From NCBI GenBank assembly GCA_015485235.1, contig WFTX01000073.1:1-33534 (forward strand): a stretch of 33,534 nucleotides of DNA, read 5' to 3'. The stretch is from Nitrospirota bacterium (GTDB taxonomy: Bacteria; Nitrospirota; Thermodesulfovibrionia; Thermodesulfovibrionales; JdFR-85). The translations under genes and the position numbers were made by a program. Shown one piece after another: positions 22,438 through 32,038 of this stretch (its first letter is position 1; the number at the start of each line of letters is the position of its first letter). The notes below the pieces were generated by a model. The model did no database searches and was not told where the DNA came from. It was given only the letters and a program-made list of their open reading frames with translations.

Positions 22438-25400
22438 ATGGCATCGAGTTCAGGAATGAAAAAGAGAAAGCAGATGATCCTTTTCGCAATCGGTATAATA
22501 CTCTGTTTTATACCTGGCCTTGCACTGGGGGCTGTAAACCCGCCTCATACTGCCGGCGCTAACTGTGACTCCTGTCATTTTACTTATTCCAGTACTCCGG
22601 CCTGGTGGACAAATCCGCCTGCAGACCTTGACGACACACCCAAGAACCGTCTCTGTCTGAACTGTCATGATGATGTAACTGCCCCCAAAAAGAAAACACA
22701 CTCCTCCCTTGCAACCGGGTCCACCAAATATGGTGACTGGACTAATGAGTGTGTTACATGCCATGACCCCCATATGCAGAGACAGATATATAATAATGAA
22801 TTTCCTCCCGCCCTGACAGGAACGATCACAGCAGTTGATGGTGCCACCAATACATTCACACTGAGTATAACTCTCCCTGACAGGACGGGGGATTCGGATC
22901 CTACCAATGATTATGCCGGGTGGACAATAGTTCCAAATACAAAGTACAAGATAGTAAACTACAAGATAGCCTCCAATACGGCAAACACGGTAACAGTAAC
23001 TACAGCCATTAATACCGCACGTGTCTCCGTTGGTTCCACCTTCGGAATTCTGTATGGCAAATATATCAAGGAACTTGTTTATACCCCTAACAGCGGTCCC
23101 AAATATGTGAAGTTTTACGAGACAGAGAACGGTCCTCACTCATATATTAATAATGATGGTCTTGCTGGCGGTCAGGACAGCACCCCCGACGGAATATGTC
23201 AGGTCTGCCATACCCAGACTTCAAGGGCAAGGAACGATGGTACAGGATTCGGCGACGGTCATCCTACGGATACGTCGGCGAACTGCCAGGCCTGTCACGA
23301 CCATGCAACAGCTGGCTTTGCAGGCATAGGCGGTTGTACAAACTGTCACGGCTATCCGCCTGTAGACGATACGACGCTTGTATTTAAAGACAAAAATGGT
23401 ATAAGTGTTACCTCAAGTTCGACAGGAGGTAACCCCGGCGCAGGTGCTCACAGTGCTCATATCTCAGCGGGGCTTGACTGTGTAAACTGTCATACCGGCG
23501 GTATGCTTGGAGGGGCATCCCAGGGTAACAATAATATTGATATAGGTTTTTTCCTTGGTTCGAACCTCGGTGGTACATATGACGGCCAGCCGAACCCGCC
23601 TAAATCAGTCTTTCCCCTTAATGCAGGCGGGACCACGACAATCACAACAGGCGGCTCATACGGGTGCTCCAGCGTTTACTGTCACAGCAATGTTCAGGGG
23701 CAGACGGACGGAACCGGAGGCCCTACGGTTTACGGAAACCCAGTCTGGAACAACGCTGCCTCAGTACAGTGCGGTTCCTGTCACAATGCGGACGGTGTTC
23801 AGGGTGACGCATCGCTGATGAGCAGCGGCTCTCATACCACGCATGTGGGGGCACCGCTGAGCAAACAGTGCAACGAATGCCATAATGGTGCCGGATCGGG
23901 GACGACGGTTCATGTGAACAACAATATCAACCTGGCCTTTCAGGCTGACCCGTTCAGTGCTTCGGGTTCTTACAGCCAGTCACCGAATACCCCGGGCAAC
24001 GGTTACGGTTCCTGTTCCAGCGTTTACTGTCACAGTACGGTTCAGGCTGATGGTGGCTCCAATGCCCCGACCTATGCGAATCCCACATGGGGAGGCACGG
24101 TCGCGTGTGGCGACTGCCACAACGCAGACGGTGTGCAGGGTAATGCTACCATCATGAGCACCGGCAGTCATACAAAGCACGCTTCAACATACGGTTTTGC
24201 CTGTTCAACCTGCCATAATGGCGCGGGTTCCGGCACTGCGAAGCATGCCGATAAGAACATAGATATCATTATTGATACGTTATACGGGGCCTCGGCCTCA
24301 TATTCCCAGATGCCTTCCAATGCGCCGGGCAACGGTTATGGTGCATGTTCAACCGTTTATTGCCACAGTAACGGAAAGGTGAACGATACAGGTTCAGCAG
24401 TCGGTCAGTATGCCTCCCCCAACTGGGGAACCGACAACGGTACGCTTACCTGCACGTCATGTCACGGAACAGGCGGTACAAGCCAGGTGGGTGAGCCTGA
24501 CTATGCCAATGCAGGCGCCGGGGCAGTGGATGCCAACAGCCACTCTCCGCACATAAGTTCCCTCGGGGCAAGCACTATATCATGTAACAAGTGCCACAGC
24601 CAGACGGTTGATGTCGCCGGTGCGATTGATATAGCAGGCGGCAAGCACGTCAACCTGACCAAGGATGTGGTCTTCTCTGATGGCGGTACCTACACTGCTT
24701 CAACCAAGACCTGTTCAACCACGTACTGTCATGGAACCGGTACCCCCCAGTGGGGAGGAACGGTTGCCTGCGGTGACTGTCATGCGGTAAACAATACACT
24801 TGCCTCCAAACATCCAACACACTATTCAACAGCAACGAACGCCACTGTAACAGACAGGACAACGGCTGCCAACAACTCAACCACAACCAGCTATGTATTC
24901 TCCTGTGCGGTCTGTCACAATGGTGCGAGCCATGCCGGAGGTGCAGTAGGCGGAGGCCAGACGGCAGAAATAACTTTTGACGGCACGGTTGCTGGTGGTG
25001 GAACATATACGGCAGGTGGCACGACAACCACCGATCCAAACGGGTTTGATTATACCAACGGTTCCTGCTCAACCACTTACTGTCACAGCAATGGTAACGG
25101 GGGTGCTCCTAATGTTACGCCCTCATGGGATTCTGCAGTCACTCTTGACTGTAAGAGCTGCCACAACTACACGGCAGCCTCGGGTACGCCGATGGCATCC
25201 GGCAGCCATACGGCTCACATAAACGACGGTACTGTAATGACAAACAAGTCTTGCGAGGACTGTCATAATGCCACGACCACGGATGGAACTACCATAGCCG
25301 ACAAGACAAAACATGTTAACCATACAAAAGACGTAGTGCTTTCCTCAACCTGGGGTGGTTCATACACTTCTGGTGCCTGTTCTACCTCATACTGTCACAG

Positions 25401-27570
25401 TAATGCTACTTCTTTAACCTCACCATACGGTGCACCTAATACAGATCTTGTCTGGGGTACAGGCACTGCTGACTGCTCAAGCTGCCATACAGGACCACCA
25501 ACAGGACCTGACTACACCAATGGAAGCCCAAAGGCAAACAGTCATTCCACCCATACTGTAACAAACAGCTTCAACTGCATAGAGTGTCACAACTCGACCG
25601 TTGACAACGCAAATAACATCGCAACACCTGCCAATCACCTGAACCAGACATACGATGTAAGCGGAGCAGAGATTGGCTCATACACATCTAATACAAAGAC
25701 CTGTAATACCGTTTACTGTCATGGCTCCACCCTCACGGCAGGGGCCGATACTTCTCCGACGTGGGGCACCACGGTTACCTGCGGCGACTGCCACGGTGCA
25801 TCAGCTACAACACCGCCGACGGCTGGTTCCCATGAGCGCCATGCCGGGAGCGGAACCTTCGGAACCGGGCAGCAGGGGCTTGGACTGGCCTGTACCGAGT
25901 GTCATGGCACAACTGCAGGTGGTACAGGGCACGTGAACAAAGATGTTTCCTGGGATCTCTCAGCGATAGATACTGCTGCAACATATCAGGGCCTGAACAG
26001 CGGCTCTACCGGTGCAAAGGCCCCGAGCGGAACCTATGGAAGCTGTAACAATGTTTACTGTCACAGTGACGTTCAGGCAGACGGTGGTAATGCTGGACCT
26101 CAGAACTATGCAACCCCCACATGGGGTGGCTCGGTCACCTGTGACTCCTGCCACGGCACGGCAGGTAACGGCGATGGTCAGCCTGCAACGGGAAGCCATA
26201 CTGCCCATGTGGCAAACAACTCCTTTGCATGCAGCACCTGCCATAATGGTGCAGGCGATGAAACAACACTTCATGCAAACCAGACCATAAACATATCCAT
26301 AGATACAGCTTACGATGCAGGCGCAGCAGCTTACTCTCAGGGCAGCCATACACCTGGAAGTGGCGGCTATGGTTCATGTTCCAGTATCACCTGTCATGGA
26401 AGCGGCACCCCGACCTGGGGTGGTACGGTAACCTGCCAGGACTGCCACCTTGGCACAGGTGATGTGGATGACTACACCTTCAGTAATTTCGGCAGCGGTA
26501 TGACTATGGCCCAGATTGACTCTACGGAGTGGACTTCCACAGGCCATGGCAGAACGACGGGAACATACAATGTCTCAGGAAACGCAGCCGCAGGGCTCTC
26601 CTGCGAGTACTGCCATGATGATACAGTAGCACATGGTACAAGCACCAACCCGTTCCGCCTTGCAAACTACAATGCCGGCGGTAACGGCTGGAACGATACC
26701 TGTTTTGCCTGTCACCAGACCGGCTCGACCGGGTATGATCCTGATGGTGCAGGCCCGCTTGCTCTGAAAAATTCCACACTCAAGATAGACAAGTATCATT
26801 ACGGTACAAAGCACGGCGCAACCAATGACGGCGGCTCCCTCTGCTTTGACTGTCATGATCCGCACGGTGACAGCAACATCTACATGATCCACGACAATGT
26901 GACCAAGGACAAGGCAGACACATACGGTACTCCTTCAACAACAGGAGCACCGGTCTTTACTGCAAACACCACGGGTACAGACTATGCCAAGTCATCTGCA
27001 CCGTTTAACGGTGTCTGTAATGTCTGCCATACAACGACAAACCACTACACCTCCTCAAGCGGTGACGGCCATAACAGCGGCACGAAGTGTACCACCTGTC
27101 ATACTCACAGCGGTGATACCACCGTTGACGGTAACGCCTTCTCACCGCAGGGTGGTGCCTGTAATGCCTGTCACGGCTACCCGCCGACCATTGGTGATGG
27201 CAAGGCCTACATGGATGGTGTCGGTGAGTCCAAGGGTGCCCATACCCAGCATGTGAACCACCTCCTGAACCTCACGGGTTACACCCTTGATCCGCAGAAC
27301 GACTCTTTCGGTGATGCCAAGTGGCAGGCGATATGTGGTACATGCCATTACGGTGCAACCCATGAAACGAATCTTGCAGGTCAGACTGACAACTCTTCTG
27401 CAAGACATATACAGGTTGATCCTCAGTACCAGTTCGATCCTGTGAATCTACCGACCTATAACGGAGTGCCTGGAACCAGCTCAACTGTGAACCTGAAGTC
27501 CTGCTCGAGTGTGAGATGTCACTTCAAAGACTCACCGGGCTGGCAGGATCCGGCAACGGCGGGACAATAA
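22438..27570 (+). CDS. Giant multiheme c-type cytochrome, 41 candidate heme motifs (CXXCH and CX4CH)
   Basis: 1710 residues. AAGGGGGT before ATG 22438 is preferred to GTG 22429. The signal peptide core is MILFAIGIILCFIPGLALGA. By direct count there are 31 CXXCH and 10 CX4CH motifs (CSSVYCH, CSTTYCH, CNNVYCH and so on). The CX4CH...CXXCH pattern is that of the Geobacter CxxxxCH/CXXCH family (TIGR01904). Three hemes come first, then a beta-rich insert (about 118-245), four more hemes, and then a tandem array from about residue 408. There, eight modules of about 100-120 residues each hold one CX4CH and two CXXCH sites, with PxWGGTVxCGDCH and GSHTxH between. A less regular region and a final CSSVRCH close the protein. 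Such proteins sit at the cell surface and carry electrons over long distances. The array suggests growth by unequal recombination. Confidence 0.92.
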   Translation: MASSSGMKKRKQMILFAIGIILCFIPGLALGAVNPPHTAGANCDSCHFTYSSTPAWWTNPPADLDDTPKNRLCLNCHDDVTAPKKKTHSSLATGSTKYGDWTNECVTCHDPHMQRQIYNNEFPPALTGTITAVDGATNTFTLSITLPDRTGDSDPTNDYAGWTIVPNTKYKIVNYKIASNTANTVTVTTAINTARVSVGSTFGILYGKYIKELVYTPNSGPKYVKFYETENGPHSYINNDGLAGGQDSTPDGICQVCHTQTSRARNDGTGFGDGHPTDTSANCQACHDHATAGFAGIGGCTNCHGYPPVDDTTLVFKDKNGISVTSSSTGGNPGAGAHSAHISAGLDCVNCHTGGMLGGASQGNNNIDIGFFLGSNLGGTYDGQPNPPKSVFPLNAGGTTTITTGGSYGCSSVYCHSNVQGQTDGTGGPTVYGNPVWNNAASVQCGSCHNADGVQGDASLMSSGSHTTHVGAPLSKQCNECHNGAGSGTTVHVNNNINLAFQADPFSASGSYSQSPNTPGNGYGSCSSVYCHSTVQADGGSNAPTYANPTWGGTVACGDCHNADGVQGNATIMSTGSHTKHASTYGFACSTCHNGAGSGTAKHADKNIDIIIDTLYGASASYSQMPSNAPGNGYGACSTVYCHSNGKVNDTGSAVGQYASPNWGTDNGTLTCTSCHGTGGTSQVGEPDYANAGAGAVDANSHSPHISSLGASTISCNKCHSQTVDVAGAIDIAGGKHVNLTKDVVFSDGGTYTASTKTCSTTYCHGTGTPQWGGTVACGDCHAVNNTLASKHPTHYSTATNATVTDRTTAANNSTTTSYVFSCAVCHNGASHAGGAVGGGQTAEITFDGTVAGGGTYTAGGTTTTDPNGFDYTNGSCSTTYCHSNGNGGAPNVTPSWDSAVTLDCKSCHNYTAASGTPMASGSHTAHINDGTVMTNKSCEDCHNATTTDGTTIADKTKHVNHTKDVVLSSTWGGSYTSGACSTSYCHSNATSLTSPYGAPNTDLVWGTGTADCSSCHTGPPTGPDYTNGSPKANSHSTHTVTNSFNCIECHNSTVDNANNIATPANHLNQTYDVSGAEIGSYTSNTKTCNTVYCHGSTLTAGADTSPTWGTTVTCGDCHGASATTPPTAGSHERHAGSGTFGTGQQGLGLACTECHGTTAGGTGHVNKDVSWDLSAIDTAATYQGLNSGSTGAKAPSGTYGSCNNVYCHSDVQADGGNAGPQNYATPTWGGSVTCDSCHGTAGNGDGQPATGSHTAHVANNSFACSTCHNGAGDETTLHANQTINISIDTAYDAGAAAYSQGSHTPGSGGYGSCSSITCHGSGTPTWGGTVTCQDCHLGTGDVDDYTFSNFGSGMTMAQIDSTEWTSTGHGRTTGTYNVSGNAAAGLSCEYCHDDTVAHGTSTNPFRLANYNAGGNGWNDTCFACHQTGSTGYDPDGAGPLALKNSTLKIDKYHYGTKHGATNDGGSLCFDCHDPHGDSNIYMIHDNVTKDKADTYGTPSTTGAPVFTANTTGTDYAKSSAPFNGVCNVCHTTTNHYTSSSGDGHNSGTKCTTCHTHSGDTTVDGNAFSPQGGACNACHGYPPTIGDGKAYMDGVGESKGAHTQHVNHLLNLTGYTLDPQNDSFGDAKWQAICGTCHYGATHETNLAGQTDNSSARHIQVDPQYQFDPVNLPTYNGVPGTSSTVNLKSCSSVRCHFKDSPGWQDPATAGQ

Positions 27571-27584
27571 GGGGGGGGTGACTG

Positions 27585-30500
27585 ATGAGAGCTAAAATGG
27601 AGATGAACAGGACAGACGGAACGATGAGGACGGAGATCATGGACATAAACCAGAGGATGCAGGGCACTCTCCCTGCATCCTCCAACGAAATCAACGAAAT
27701 CAACCAAATGAACGAAATCAACGAGATCAACGAGATGAACCAAATAAACCAAATCAACGAAAGTGAGGTGAGGACGGTCATGGGAGGAATCTTCGGTAGG
27801 AGGAATCATAAAACTAAGAACGTCGAACTCAGAACGTGGAACGTTGAACGTTTTTCCTTTGTTATTCTCCTGGCTGTCCTGGCCATGGTGATGATGTTTG
27901 GAGGAGCAATACCGCCTGCATCTGCGTATAATGCCGGTGATGTGATCTATGTAAATGCCACAGTGAGCAACTATTGTCCAAATGGTTCGCAATTTGACCT
28001 GATAGTGACCTTGACAGACTTCTATGGAAATCCTGTCACCGGACTTTCCAGTGATAACAAAAACTATGGATTAATTCTAAAGAATATTAAAGATAGTGCC
28101 AAGGCGAATGTAAGTTACACAGGTTTTATTGTTAATACGCAGAATACAAACGCCTGGACTGAGATTGGTAATGGCCAGTATAAGCAGACAGGGACTATCA
28201 CAAGCGGTACAGATCCTGTATATTTTGATCTTGAATACCGAGACCCTAATAATACTAACTACAAGATGAAAGCAGCAGTTATGATAAATCGTCAGGGGGC
28301 GTGTTCAGGTACAAATCCCGGCATTCTCGACTCTGCGCCTGATTATACCTATTACCCCATCCCGACTGGTACAGTGGTTATTAAAGCCCGACTGAAAAAC
28401 CAGGACGGTACAGCCCATGCAGGTGCAAACTGCCCAACGGGTTATGATGATGCAAACAAATGGGGCGGTGGTACTGCTGATACCTTATATATTAACAACC
28501 TGAAAGATGTGAATAATAACAATGCTACCTCATGGTCAGTTACAGGCTGTACAGATAATGGGGATGGTACATATGATATCACATTAAATTACGATGTTAC
28601 CGGGACAAATGATCCGGAAATATGGTTGCCCGAACTGAGGTACGATTGGGATAGTGCTGCTAATATAAAAATGACCACAGTGGCCGCCTTCGAGGTTAAC
28701 TCAACTCAGGCACCTACCAATCCAACGGGTACACCTCCGGCAAATCCAGGATGCCCTGAATGTACAGCGCCTGCTGATACCACACCTCCCACCGAAGGCA
28801 CACTGTCCATCAGTCCCGATGATGGCACATACACAGGCCCTGATTTTACCATCACAGAAGACTTTACAGACAATGAGTCAGCCGTTACCTCCTGTGAATA
28901 CACCATTGATGGTGGAACAAACTGGGCTGCCGGAACGGTAAGCGGCACGGGGCCCTATACCTGTACAGCCAATGTGACAGGTGCAACAGGGACCGTGACA
29001 GTACAGATGAGAGCAACCTCTGCTGGAGGTACAAGTACTCCAACAAATACAATAACAAGAACTGTGGACAGCACTCCTCCGACAGACGGCACTCTTACGG
29101 CCGTTCCTGGCAATACACAGATAAGCCTGTCTTGGACTGCTGCTTCTGATACCGAGAGCGGGCTTGATGCAACTAATCCTTATAAACTTGTAAGGGCAAT
29201 TGGAGCAACTCCCCCGGCTGACTGTACTGGTGCAGCCCTGTACCAGGGCACTGCACTGACTTTCACAGATACAGGGCTGACTAATGGGCAGCAGTACTCT
29301 TACAGGGTCTGTGCATACGATGCCATGGGTAATGTGTCAGCGGGCGCCACTGCTTCAGCAACGCCTCAGGCATGCCAGGCTACTGCACCGACAGACCTTG
29401 CGGCAACCAATGTCACTTCAAGCAAGGTTGACCTTACATGGACTTACGATGGAACCAACAACGATTACTACAGTGTATATCGTGATGGAGTTCAGATAGC
29501 AACGAATATAACAACGGGCAGTTACTCAGATACGACTGTCTCCCCTAATACTACTTACAACTACACTGTCCGTGGTTACAACAACGCAGGTACATGTGAG
29601 AGTGGCGACTCGAACGTGGTGAACGTCACCACGCCAGCAGGCCCCACATATACTGTCACTTCCTGCTCCGACTGTCATGACTATCCGCCGACAGATGCGA
29701 CGGGAGGGAGGAATACCCCCGTTGGAGCGGTTATAGGTTCCCATGACATTCATGTAAACCAGAACGGGCTGGCCTGTACAACGTGCCATATCGACAATGG
29801 GACGAACCTTGCTCACAGGAATAACCAGATAGACATCAATGCAAGTATCCAGGGTGGCAGTTATTCCACCACTGATCCGGACTTTCCATCCCAGGATATT
29901 GAGGACGGTACAGGACTCGGCAGTTGTGTCACCACGAACTGTCATGGCTCTTCATCCCCTGTCTGGGGGAATAATACTGCGACACCGACCTGCTACAAGT
30001 GCCACGGTACCCAGGCAAACGGCAATAACGCCCCGCCTGTCGACACGAACGGCGATACAGCAGCAACAGACCCTCAGGTCGGCGCTCACCAGGCACACCT
30101 CCAGGCTACGGACAACTATTCAAGCCCGATAGCCTGTAACGAGTGCCATACGGTACCAACCAATGTGTTTGATACTGGACATATTGACTCTGCCCTACCT
30201 GCTGAACTCACCTTCGGAACCCTTGCAACCACGAATGGTGCGACTCCGTCCTATACTGGCGGGACATGCTCAAACACCTACTGTCATGATGAAGCCAACT
30301 TCAAGAATGCCTGGGGTACTGGTACGCCTCCGACATGGAACGACACGACTTATATACAGGGTACATCGGCCGACTGTTCCCAGTGCCACGGCTACCCGCC
30401 CGGCGGCGGCCATCCTGCTAATGCTACCAACTGTACATCCTGTCACAGTCATGTGAATTCTACAAATGATGGATTCACTGATCCCACCCTGCATGTAAAT

Positions 30501-31835
30501 GGCCTTGTAGAGGGTGGTGGAGACTGCCTCGGATGCCATCTTGACTCGCAACAGGGGACTTCAAGGCGTGCTGTGAGAGGAGATTTCCTGAAGACCTCAC
30601 ACCATGTTGCCACCGGTGCCCCGACAGATGTTCTGACCTGTGAGGCATGTCACGGGGATCTTCTTACTGATCAGGGACATCCCGGGACTGCTACAACAGA
30701 CCCGATTACTCAGGTAGAGGATGCTGATACGGCCGGTACCTATTACAGTATTGATCCTTCTACTGCAGATGCCAATCTTGCCACTTTCTGTCTGAGCTGC
30801 CACGATGCAGACGGTGCTGCCAGGCTCGGGGCCAATGCAACCCAGCCCTTTGCTGACTCAGGTGATACCACTACGCCTCCGAACATCAACCTTGCCTGGA
30901 CAAATACAGTAAATCACAGTGCAAATGCTACCTGTAACGACTGCCACGGTGACAACAACGCTGCAGGCACATCCCTTGATCCGACTTATAATCTCCATGG
31001 GAGCTCAAATGCGAAGCTCCTGAGAGAGGCCACTGAATACGACACCTGTGTAACCAGCGGTTGTCACGGCTCAGGCGGTTCGGCTACTACTGACATGACC
31101 GTTGAACTTTCGGGAATATATGGTAAACATCCTATCGGTTCTGCAGTGACCCCGAAATCCGGGTTCCTTTCGCAGGACACTGCCGGTGACCTCTTTGTAA
31201 ACGGCTGGATGTACAATTCCGTAGCCCAGTGTTCCGACTGTCACGGTATGAACCAGGCTGGATCAAATAACGTGGGACCGAGAGGACCTCATGGTTCTGC
31301 CTATACTTACATGCTCAGAGGCGTGGATACATCGATCAATACTGTAACCTCCGGAAGGACCTATGGAACTGTCCAGAACAGCTCGATGACTGGAACATAT
31401 ACCCGGGAAAACTTCTGTGTAAACTGCCATGCCTCCGACATTTACGGTGATGGTAATGACGGTATCCCTTCGCAGGCTAATACAGTACAGCAATCAATTA
31501 ACGCCAATAAGAACTTCATTCACTACAGCACGTTCCGGACTGGCCGTTGTGGTACTCCTGCAGGCGGAGCGGCAGGAGCAGGTAATAAAAGTAATGTCGG
31601 CTGCAGGAACTGTCATGCTGGACTTGGCACAGATAAGAACTACGGAGCACACAGCTCCAACACGAACGGGCTTGAATTTACCGGCAATGTCGGCGGAAAG
31701 TGGTATGGCTGGGGAACCGGCTTCATGAACGGTGATTCCTGGTCAAGTGCACCAAATGCAGCCTCAAGCGGTAAATGCTATGCAAATGTAGGTACTACCA
31801 CATGGAATACCTGTAACAAGGGTATACACAATTAA
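27585..31835 (+). CDS. Multiheme cytochrome with Ig-like/FN3 domains, 16 candidate heme motifs
   Basis: 1416 residues from ATG 27585 (strong GGGGGGGTG ribosome site, 14 bp after the previous gene) or 1351 from ATG 27780 (GAGGTGAGG 6 bp upstream). The second start gives a normal signal peptide (FSFVILLAVLAMVMMFGGAIPPASA); the first adds 65 residues, mostly an Asn-Glu-Ile tract from 9-bp repeats. Next come two Ig-like regions (about 110-375), an Ig-like segment near 400-490 and two fibronectin type III domains (about 495-595 and 600-685). The heme region follows (about 692-1400), with 13 CXXCH and 3 CX4CH motifs. The FN3 domains suggest surface display and protein or matrix binding. It ends the operon, 25 bp before a strong terminator. 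Confidence 0.9.
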   Translation: MRAKMEMNRTDGTMRTEIMDINQRMQGTLPASSNEINEINQMNEINEINEMNQINQINESEVRTVMGGIFGRRNHKTKNVELRTWNVERFSFVILLAVLAMVMMFGGAIPPASAYNAGDVIYVNATVSNYCPNGSQFDLIVTLTDFYGNPVTGLSSDNKNYGLILKNIKDSAKANVSYTGFIVNTQNTNAWTEIGNGQYKQTGTITSGTDPVYFDLEYRDPNNTNYKMKAAVMINRQGACSGTNPGILDSAPDYTYYPIPTGTVVIKARLKNQDGTAHAGANCPTGYDDANKWGGGTADTLYINNLKDVNNNNATSWSVTGCTDNGDGTYDITLNYDVTGTNDPEIWLPELRYDWDSAANIKMTTVAAFEVNSTQAPTNPTGTPPANPGCPECTAPADTTPPTEGTLSISPDDGTYTGPDFTITEDFTDNESAVTSCEYTIDGGTNWAAGTVSGTGPYTCTANVTGATGTVTVQMRATSAGGTSTPTNTITRTVDSTPPTDGTLTAVPGNTQISLSWTAASDTESGLDATNPYKLVRAIGATPPADCTGAALYQGTALTFTDTGLTNGQQYSYRVCAYDAMGNVSAGATASATPQACQATAPTDLAATNVTSSKVDLTWTYDGTNNDYYSVYRDGVQIATNITTGSYSDTTVSPNTTYNYTVRGYNNAGTCESGDSNVVNVTTPAGPTYTVTSCSDCHDYPPTDATGGRNTPVGAVIGSHDIHVNQNGLACTTCHIDNGTNLAHRNNQIDINASIQGGSYSTTDPDFPSQDIEDGTGLGSCVTTNCHGSSSPVWGNNTATPTCYKCHGTQANGNNAPPVDTNGDTAATDPQVGAHQAHLQATDNYSSPIACNECHTVPTNVFDTGHIDSALPAELTFGTLATTNGATPSYTGGTCSNTYCHDEANFKNAWGTGTPPTWNDTTYIQGTSADCSQCHGYPPGGGHPANATNCTSCHSHVNSTNDGFTDPTLHVNGLVEGGGDCLGCHLDSQQGTSRRAVRGDFLKTSHHVATGAPTDVLTCEACHGDLLTDQGHPGTATTDPITQVEDADTAGTYYSIDPSTADANLATFCLSCHDADGAARLGANATQPFADSGDTTTPPNINLAWTNTVNHSANATCNDCHGDNNAAGTSLDPTYNLHGSSNAKLLREATEYDTCVTSGCHGSGGSATTDMTVELSGIYGKHPIGSAVTPKSGFLSQDTAGDLFVNGWMYNSVAQCSDCHGMNQAGSNNVGPRGPHGSAYTYMLRGVDTSINTVTSGRTYGTVQNSSMTGTYTRENFCVNCHASDIYGDGNDGIPSQANTVQQSINANKNFIHYSTFRTGRCGTPAGGAAGAGNKSNVGCRNCHAGLGTDKNYGAHSSNTNGLEFTGNVGGKWYGWGTGFMNGDSWSSAPNAASSGKCYANVGTTTWNTCNKGIHN
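27653..27682. repeat. 12-bp perfect hairpin near the start of the FN3 cytochrome gene
   Basis: GAGGATGCAGGG (27653-27664), loop CACTCT, CCCTGCATCCTC (27671-27682). It lies between the two candidate starts and immediately before the 9-bp repeats. It could hinder ribosomes from the first start. Confidence 0.7.
27684..27764 (+). repeat. Nine-fold 9-bp repeat (AACGAAATC type)
   Basis: Nine in-register 9-mers (AACGAAATC, AACCAAATG, AACGAGATC and variants) that read as N-E-I, N-Q-M and N-Q-I tripeptides in the cytochrome frame. Confidence 0.85.
27818..27852 (+). repeat. Five-fold heptamer repeat (GAACGTT type)
   Basis: GAACGTC, GAACTCA, GAACGTG, GAACGTT and GAACGTT follow one another just before the signal-peptide hydrophobic core. 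The unit is 7 bp, so the repeat is not a protein repeat (it reads NVELRTWNVER). Confidence 0.75.
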
Positions 31836-31852
31836 TACACGTTCTGAATAAG

Positions 31853-31892
31853 CAAAAAAGGGCGGGTCTGGAACCCGCCCTTTTTCTTTTTC
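31853..31892 (+). terminator. Intrinsic terminator of the large cytochrome operon
   Basis: An A-tract, then GGGCGGGT (31860-31867), loop CTGGA, ACCCGCCC (31873-31880) and TTTTTCTTTTT. Confidence 0.92.
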
Positions 31893-31900
31893 CCTAATAT

Positions 31901-31997
31901 TTGCACTTGTATGATAAAAGAAAGGGACTGAAGGAAGCAGAATTGCACTTGTTCTGAGTGAAGACCGTTGCGAAGATTTGCCCCTTCGCAAGTGCAA
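31901..31997. promoter_or_regulatory. Three copies of TTGCACTTG and an inverted repeat, candidate operator region
   Basis: TTGCACTTG occurs at 31901-31909 and 31943-31951, and inverted at 31989-31997. TTGCGAAG (31968-31975) and CTTCGCAA (31984-31991) form an 8-bp inverted repeat. All lie within 140 bp upstream of the TPR lipoprotein gene. Confidence 0.45.
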
Positions 31998-32027
31998 GTA
32001 CTGCAAACTGGTATGTGACGAAAAAGT

Positions 32028-32033
32028 TATAAT
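32028..32033 (+). promoter_or_regulatory. Possible -10 box adjoining the start codon
   Basis: TATAAT ends 5 bp before ATG 32039, and there is no ribosome site between them. If used, the mRNA would be leaderless. No good -35 box is seen. Confidence 0.35.
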
Positions 32034-32038
32034 AGTTC

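Noticed and set aside
22450..27408. Many antisense ORFs over the giant cytochrome genes
   Set aside because: They are shadows caused by repetitive, Cys/His/Gly/Thr-rich codons, and none has a credible start or domain.
31932..31948. GG-N10-GC site AGGAAGCAGAATTGCAC upstream of the TPR lipoprotein
   Set aside because: The -24 half does not match the consensus, and TTGCA here belongs to the repeated TTGCACTTG box.
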